64,000 bases of DNA from Anastatus disparis (Eukaryota; Arthropoda; Insecta; Hymenoptera; Eupelmidae), in NCBI GenBank assembly GCA_017163975.1, contig JAFFSR010000309.1, positions 62,001-126,000 on the forward strand, in the 5' to 3' direction. The position numbers were made by a program, and so were the translations under genes. Shown here one piece after another: positions 58,524 to 64,000 of the stretch. Numbering within the stretch: position 1 is the first letter of the stretch; the number at the start of each line of letters is the position of its first letter. The notes under the pieces were generated by a model, which was not told where the DNA came from, did no database searches, and was given only the letters and a program-made list of their open reading frames with translations.

Positions 58524-58912
58524 TTAAGAAGGGGCCGAACTATCTGTCTTTGTTTAATAGCGTTTTTCATCATTTATATAAACACTATCCGGTATAGCAA
58601 GAAAAAAATAGCAGCCCCCGCTAGATATTAGTATAATAAGTAAATTTTGTAATAAAAATCAAATTTCTTACCGCATAGTTTTTGACTCATTAGAGACCTA
58701 CTAGCAATCTAGAATATAACCTATCTTTATTTGGTAAGTCTCTAATTATTCAAAAACTACGCAGTAAAAGAATTTGTTTGTTATTACAAAATTTACTAAT
58801 CATTCTAATATCTAGCGGGGGCTGCTATTTTTTTCTTGTTATAAAGGATAGTGTTTGTATAAATGATGAAAAACGCTATTAAACAGAGACAGATAGTTCG
58901 GCCCCTTCTTAA
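58524..58912. mobile_element. TTAA MITE (GAAGGGGCCGAAC family), complete empty copy
   Basis: TTAAGAAGGGGCCGAACTAT and its inverse mark the ends; TTAA lies at 58524-58527 and 58909-58912. It interrupts or abuts the leader of the retrotransposon whose LTR follows at 59055. This copy defines the uninterrupted 389-bp form. Confidence 0.9.
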
Positions 58913-59054
58913 TGATTCAGGGCAACGCGATTTTAGGGTTTTTCTGGGATGAATGTCAAATCATACGGCTCGTTGAATTCACCGAAGTAAAAACAACATT
59001 CGGCAGGGTGGGGACCCCGACCAAATTACACTCGTCCCTATTCGGGCGCCAATT
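58913..59054 (-). mobile_element. Retrotransposon leader with tRNA-Lys-type primer binding site
   Basis: Read on the minus strand, the LTR ends GTTACA and is followed after three bases by TGGCGCCCGAATAGGGAC (59034-59051), a primer site for tRNA-Lys. About 120 bp of untranslated leader follow before the TTAA MITE cuts it off. No gag was found further on. Confidence 0.7.
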
Positions 59055-60551
59055 TGTAACGTGCCCCCTCGTTGCCAAAACGGGGGTACGTAATACTTTG
59101 TCTTATAACTAAGATTTAATATTTTAAAGTTGTAAGATGAAGAATTTTATAGTTAAAAGTTTATGAATTTACTCTTATGTTACTACATTTCCTAGTTAAT
59201 AACGCTAAATTGATTAGTTACTATCAATAAAGAGAGAAAAGAGAAATTTATCGACTAGTTGTATTACTGTAGCGGTTTCCACTTCAAACGCGTGGAAATG
59301 ATTTAAGCGTTGAGGAACTCAAATAAAGAAAAGATTTATATTTCAAATGAAAAAATCCTAAATGAATTTAAAACAATTTAACTGAGCTATCCGGGCTTAG
59401 TCACTTTATAAATTCAAGGAAACGGTTTGGAAAAGTGATCAAGGCCAAGAACCAATTGAGATATTATTGCAATTTTGAGTAGAATTTATTTAGTATTAAT
59501 AATAACGTGAAAGAGTTTAGAAAGTTGATTCACGATTATAAATCCAAATTCTTATCAATCTTGTTCAATGCACTAAAGTTTTAACATTGTTAGCAATCAA
59601 GCATTCTTATTTCAAAATTAATTACTACGCTGTTTATCTTTAGTTTGATTAAAATTGATTAAAACAATTAATACTCTAGTCATTATTATGTTTCCACTTA
59701 TCTGTATTTGCGCTACTCCGTCGCTCTCCTCGGCAAATGAACTCGGCTTTGCAGAAGAATCTTTCTAGTACATCTATTGGAACCCTTATCCGCGCATTTG
59801 ATTAAATCATCCAAATTTTAAAGGTGAACTGGATTTCGAAATTTATAAAGTAATAGTCCAAATTAACACTAACTAAGTTTAAGACACGCTGGAATTTGAG
59901 TCTTAGGTAGTATCGTTTTAAATTATCGATTTAATAAAATAATTTACCGTTAGAAAAATGTTACTCATGTTTGAAATATTAACACAGAAAAATATGTCTA
60001 AAAACGATTTAAAATGTTACTCTTAATTTAACTGAAAATCGCGGGGGATGGGGGTCCCACGAAGGACTCACCAGCCCGCTCTAGAACATTGCCCAGCGCG
60101 GAATGGTCATACGTAACTCTCTCTATTCTCTACGTTCTTCTCGAGCGCAAAAAGGGGAGAGAGCTTTTTACAGCTATCCTTCAAACAATTAGCAGAGAGA
60201 GTTGTGTCTATTCATGCACTCTCTCTCTAACTCATTGCTTGAAGATGCTCTCCTTCCTTCACTCATTCCCTACCTCAGCCTCAACCCTGCAGGTAGTAGA
60301 GACGGAGGAGAGAGAAATGAAGTCGCATTGGTTACTTGCTGTTCTCACGCCAGTTGGTCTGACGTAGTGACCACTCATCAAAGTTATTGTATTACTAAAT
60401 GAATGTTAACGGTTTGAAATAATCTTTATCTTTTTATAATGTCAGCAAAAATGAACGTGCTCTGAGAAAGTTTTAGCACGTTTATTTCTAAATTAATTTT
60501 AATGAAGTAAAAAAAACAAAAATAAAGTTTTAATAATTTTTTCACGCAACA
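59055..60551 (-). mobile_element. LTR (1.5 kb) of a minus-strand LTR retrotransposon; looks like a 5' LTR
   Basis: The ends are TGTAACGTGCCCCC and TTCACGCAACA. It aligns by eye with 6235-7708 throughout, with scattered substitutions and about 25 extra bases near 59475-59505. The primer site next to its left edge makes it a 5' LTR on the minus strand. Its internal frames near 60089-60402 correspond to those in the other LTR and are not genes. Confidence 0.8.
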
Positions 60552-61848
60552 GACATTTTATTTACAAGCAATATTGTCTTTTTTCAATTTGGTTCATTAT
60601 CTGATGATAATATTTTTTGATTATAATATTTGTTTATTTTTTAAGTGATTTAAGTTTATGATACAATCATAGAAAAATATGAAGGATATACACTTAATAT
60701 ATCGTCAGGACTATAAGGCATAATATGGTCTTTGTCATATCTTTGTATCAAAATATTGTATTGTTCCAGTTATTAAATTAAAAGTGTCAAAACAAATTTT
60801 TTTTTGTATTTATTTTAATTTTTTTTTAAATTCAGTAATTACTAAAGGACATAAGAATATTATTGTAGGAAATATTAACGAGTGGGTAATATAATTTCCG
60901 AAAACTCGTTTGATTATTATAAATCACACTTTTGATAATCTGTAGCTCGTGGTAATTAATAAAAGTATTTCATCATATAATAATTTGAAAAGTGTATTTA
61001 ATTTTGTTCTTGGATTTTCTTGTAATTTCCGCATATTTTTTCTTACATAAAATCATAAAATAAGCAACGTCCATTCAGTCCAAAGCTTAATTTATTTAAA
61101 ATTATGAGTTAGTTAATCTTGATTTAAAGATATTTTTTAAAGAATTTGTATTTGCTCAATAGTTGTATCGTTTTAGAACTAGATATTTAAAAACGTTTTT
61201 AAAAATGCAACATTGAACTTGAGATTATAACTTTTCGATTTAAAAAAAAATCGTCAAAAATGTTATATTTGTTTATAAGTTATGATGATATTGTAATTAA
61301 GATGTAACGTATACTAAAATGCAAAATCTTTTTATATACCCATTTGCAGCAAAGTATTTACTCTATTATTTTGATCTTATAACTTTAAGACATTTTGAGA
61401 TTTTCAAAAAATTTTTTTTAATCGAATTTATAATCTCAACATTAAGATTTCATAGGTAAAAACCTTCACAAATAAATAGTTATAATATTACAACACTATA
61501 AAGCTGATGCAAATGTTTAAAAAATGTCTTAAAATAGAGATTGAATAGCTCATAACTCTAAAAAAATCGAGCGTTGAACCAAATCGACGCGCCTTATTTT
61601 AGGATTTCATTTAAGGAAAATCACCCTAAAGTTAAAAGAAAATTCGACACCTAAATGCAATGCACTCTTCTAATAAATATAAATTAAATGAGCAATCGAG
61701 CAATTCAATATAATTTTATACAATAATAATATTTTTTTAAATAATCAAAGAAGAAGAAAACGAATTAGAATAATTAATTTTCAATAACTTTCACCAGTTT
61801 TGAGTTACAAATCACTTTTATGGAAGGTTCAAAACATATTAATAAAGA
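60552..61848. other. AT-rich DNA, nothing recognised
   Basis: No gene or element was supported here. Confidence 0.45.
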
Positions 61849-62150
61849 GCGCGGTGGCGCAATGGATAGAGCTCTTGCCTTCAACGCGGAGGGCATGGGT
61901 TCGAATCCTGGCCAGGTACCTTTAACTTGTTTTCGAAAAAAAATTAGTGTATGTGCCATTTATATCGCGACTCTTAAAAAATCCGACCTCATTGGGTATC
62001 GGTTGATTGTTGGTCACAAAAGTGGCTGACCATCCATCGGTAGTCAAAGTTTTCGGTATGATGGGTCCGACAGTCTAGCCTGATGTAATGTTTTAAACAG
62101 GTACCGGGCTGGGCTCCTTCGACATCATCATATAAAAAAGGTTAATCATA
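61849..62150 (+). repeat. tRNA-derived SINE
   Basis: The head (61849-61920) has A box TGGCGCAATGGA and B box GGTTCGAATCC, with tRNA-like spacing and AGAGCTCTTGCC between them. A tRNA-unrelated body follows (GGGTATCGGTTGATTGTTGG, GTCCGACAGTCTAGCCTGAT), ending near a T/A-rich tail after 62110. The head lacks a matching 3' acceptor stem, so it is a SINE and not a tRNA gene. Frames on either strand here are incidental. Confidence 0.75.
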
Positions 62151-62545
62151 TAGAGGACAATATCCTTTATATATTAATCTTTTTTTTTTAATAAATAAAA
62201 AAAAATATATTAATAAAAAATAGCCAAATGTTTAGAAATAAAATAATGAAAACAATATTATAATACGGTGCCCTCCATATGAGGAATTAAACAAACATAA
62301 ATTCAATAATAACGTTAATAATGCTTACATACCCGCAAAGCAATAAAAAGTTGTTGTAAAGCATATGCGACGTTATTAATTAGGGTCACAATTTGGCAAT
62401 TATTCAGAATATTTTGAAATTCCGGTGTCACGTTTGAATAAGACTGTTAAGGTAACATGTCTTACTTTGATTAAACAACCCCACGTATTCTGAAGTAATT
62501 AAGAAATCCAATTCAAAATAAAACTAATAAATATAATCGTGTTTA

Positions 62546-62551
<6 letters not shown>

Positions 62552-62599
<48 letters not shown>
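62552..62599. repeat. TA microsatellite
   Basis: About 48 bp of uninterrupted TA. Confidence 0.95.
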
Positions 62600-62606
<7 letters not shown>

Positions 62607-62858
62607 TAATAATATTTTACATTTCAAATAATTTGATTGTGAAAAAAAAAAATTTTACAACACTATTGTTTTCATATTTTAATAAAAACATAAATTATAT
62701 AAATATTTATAAATTTATTTTTTTTTTAAATTTTTCAGTCCCACATTCCATTTTCCAAATTTTATTACAAAAGCCTATTTCCGCAAATACAGTCGCATAT
62801 AAGGTTATTTTACTCCAGATTTAATTTTCAATTGAAGAGCCGGATGCAATAAGGGGGT

Positions 62859-63691
62859 ATGCGCTCGAAATGTGTATAAGAGTTGTCCCCTCGCGACTGA
62901 AGCAGCTTTATAAAAAAAGTTGAAAATCAATTTTTAAAAAACACTGCCATGTAGAAAATAAAAAAACGCAACTTCTTTATAAGCAAAGTTTTTTTACTAC
63001 ATGTTTACTTTCGACGAAAAAAATTCAAAAATGACTTGTACAAAAAGTAATTTTTTATAAGTTTTTAAAACATAAATCGCTCTATTTGTTGATAATAATT
63101 TAATTAGAAAGTTAAAGAACATTTATTGACATACATTAACTTTGGTGACAAAAAGTATCGAGGAAAGTTTAAGTCTCGAAAAACTTGCAGCCAGAGATTT
63201 GTTCTTTAATATGTAAAAAAATTATTTGTAAAGTTTCAGATTTTTTTACTTAAAATTGACTGATTGAGAGTAGTTTATGTAATTTAGCGCGTAAAATCGC
63301 GCATGCGGTATTTGACGAACTTGATGACATCTAATGCGAATTTTTGTCTTCTAAACATCTAGTAAAAAAACTTTGCTTATAAAAAAGTTGCCGGGTTTTA
63401 TTCTCTACATGGCAGTATTTTTTAAATATTACATTATTAACCTGGGGTGGAAAGGCTGAATTTATGTAACGAGAGGTTTACAGCCCTTACAAGCCTTCGG
63501 CTCGGGCTGTAACGAGTTTCGTAAAACAGCATTTACACTAGAGGTAAATGATGATTATTTTCGTATGAGAGCCGAAAATGAGAAAAGAAGTAGCGATTTT
63601 GAGGTTAGAATGCGAAAAAATAAATTTTTGAACTTTTTTTATCTGCTTCAGTCGCGAGGGGCCAACACTTGTACACATTTCAAGAGCATAC
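62859..63691. mobile_element. Nested fold-back element with GTATGC ends
   Basis: The left arm GTATGCGCTCGAAATGTGTA, GTTGTCCCCTCGCGACTGAA is mirrored at 63625-63691. A second, inner inverted pair (CTGCCATGTAGAAAATAAAA at about 62945, with ACTTTGCTTATAAA on the opposite side near 63370-63415) lies within it. A GC-rich hairpin, GCCCTTACAAGCCTTCGGCT with GGGCTGTAACGAG, stands at 63480-63515. It has no coding gene. Confidence 0.7.
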
Positions 63692-63904
63692 TTTATTCGA
63701 AAATTTATTTGAATATTATTATACAATTTAAATCTATTTATGAATGTATTGTAATCGTTGAGTAAATTTTGTATCTTTATTGTACAAAAAGTAAAAAAAT
63801 ACAACAAAAAATTTGTTGACAAACTTGTTGAAAATGTTGTCATTAAAATTTTATTGTTCTGACTCACTATTGATCGTTGCATTACGTTTCAAAAATTAAT
63901 AATA

Positions 63905-64000
63905 TCCCATATAGAAAAAATTTATGGAAATAATTGTAAATAAGTGTTAATAACTTTTATAAATGTAAATGACTGTAAATAACTGTTAATAAGTGTTAAA
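63905..64000. mobile_element. Partial decamer-repeat element, cut by the window end
   Basis: The start TATCCCATATAGAAA resembles the end of the 54498-57738 element, and CTGTAAATAACTGTTAATAA repeats follow up to the last base. Confidence 0.6.

Noticed and set aside
61849..61920. A functional tRNA gene
   Set aside because: A and B boxes are good, but the acceptor ends do not pair, the anticodon arm is poor and a SINE body follows.

Overview
The window is AT-rich eukaryotic DNA with no recognisable intact host protein-coding gene. It looks like a repeat-dense, heterochromatin-like stretch of an insect genome, possibly hymenopteran. That assignment is inference. It rests on base composition, tRNA-Lys-type primer sites of insect LTR elements, the familiar AACCGACTTC insect repeat end, GT/AG introns, tRNA-derived SINEs and an env-bearing Gypsy-like relic. 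No host marker gene fixes the species.

Layout. 1-6.2 kb: a partial TTAA fold-back element, short tandem repeats, a 20-bp repeat array, a palindromic MITE and a tiny spliced reading frame. 6.2-7.7 kb: a 1.47-kb LTR of a minus-strand retrotransposon. 8.1-11 kb: a broken C2H2 zinc-finger/transposase-like gene. 11.5-13.8 kb: a 1.93-kb fold-back element nested inside a 389-bp TTAA MITE. 14.0-18.0 kb: the one apparently intact gene, a 758-codon transposase-like frame inside 365-bp inverted repeats with TTAA ends. 18.1-20.1 kb: a decayed intron-containing gene resembling CIDE-N proteins. 20.4-22.2 kb: nested MITEs and a 164-bp tandem repeat. 22.3-29.1 kb (minus): a degenerate Gypsy/errantivirus-like element (RNase H, long linker, integrase lacking its core, env-like remnants, then frames with an RRM-like segment and C2HC fingers).

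29.5-37.2 kb and 50.6-53.9 kb: three tandem arrays with different units (about 153, 47 and 69-70 bp) that begin with the same CCCACAYAGCATG end. Two of them also close with its inverse. Between the first two lies another 164-bp satellite, interrupted by a fold-back element. 40.7-41.0 kb: four tandem hairpins with different complementary stems but one conserved apical motif. 42.6-46.8 kb: a cluster of TTAA fold-back elements. 47.9-48.6 kb: a near-perfect miniature LTR retrotransposon (TRIM) with a tRNA-like pol III promoter sequence in each LTR. 54.5-57.7 kb: an inverted-repeat element with 10-bp subterminal repeats enclosing a promoter-like segment with splice signals. 59.1-60.6 kb: a second copy of the 1.5-kb LTR with its primer site. 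61.8 kb: a tRNA-derived SINE. 62.9-63.7 kb: a final fold-back element.

The genes do not form a host pathway. The common theme is transposition, above all elements flanked by TTAA: one possible autonomous transposase source and at least eight non-autonomous families, many nested in one another. The strongest candidates for undescribed biology are the tRNA-bearing TRIM and the four-hairpin array. Next come the accessory frames behind env in the retroelement, the shared-end array elements, and the promoter-carrying inverted-repeat element. All calls come from reading the sequence by eye. No alignment, folding program or database search was run.
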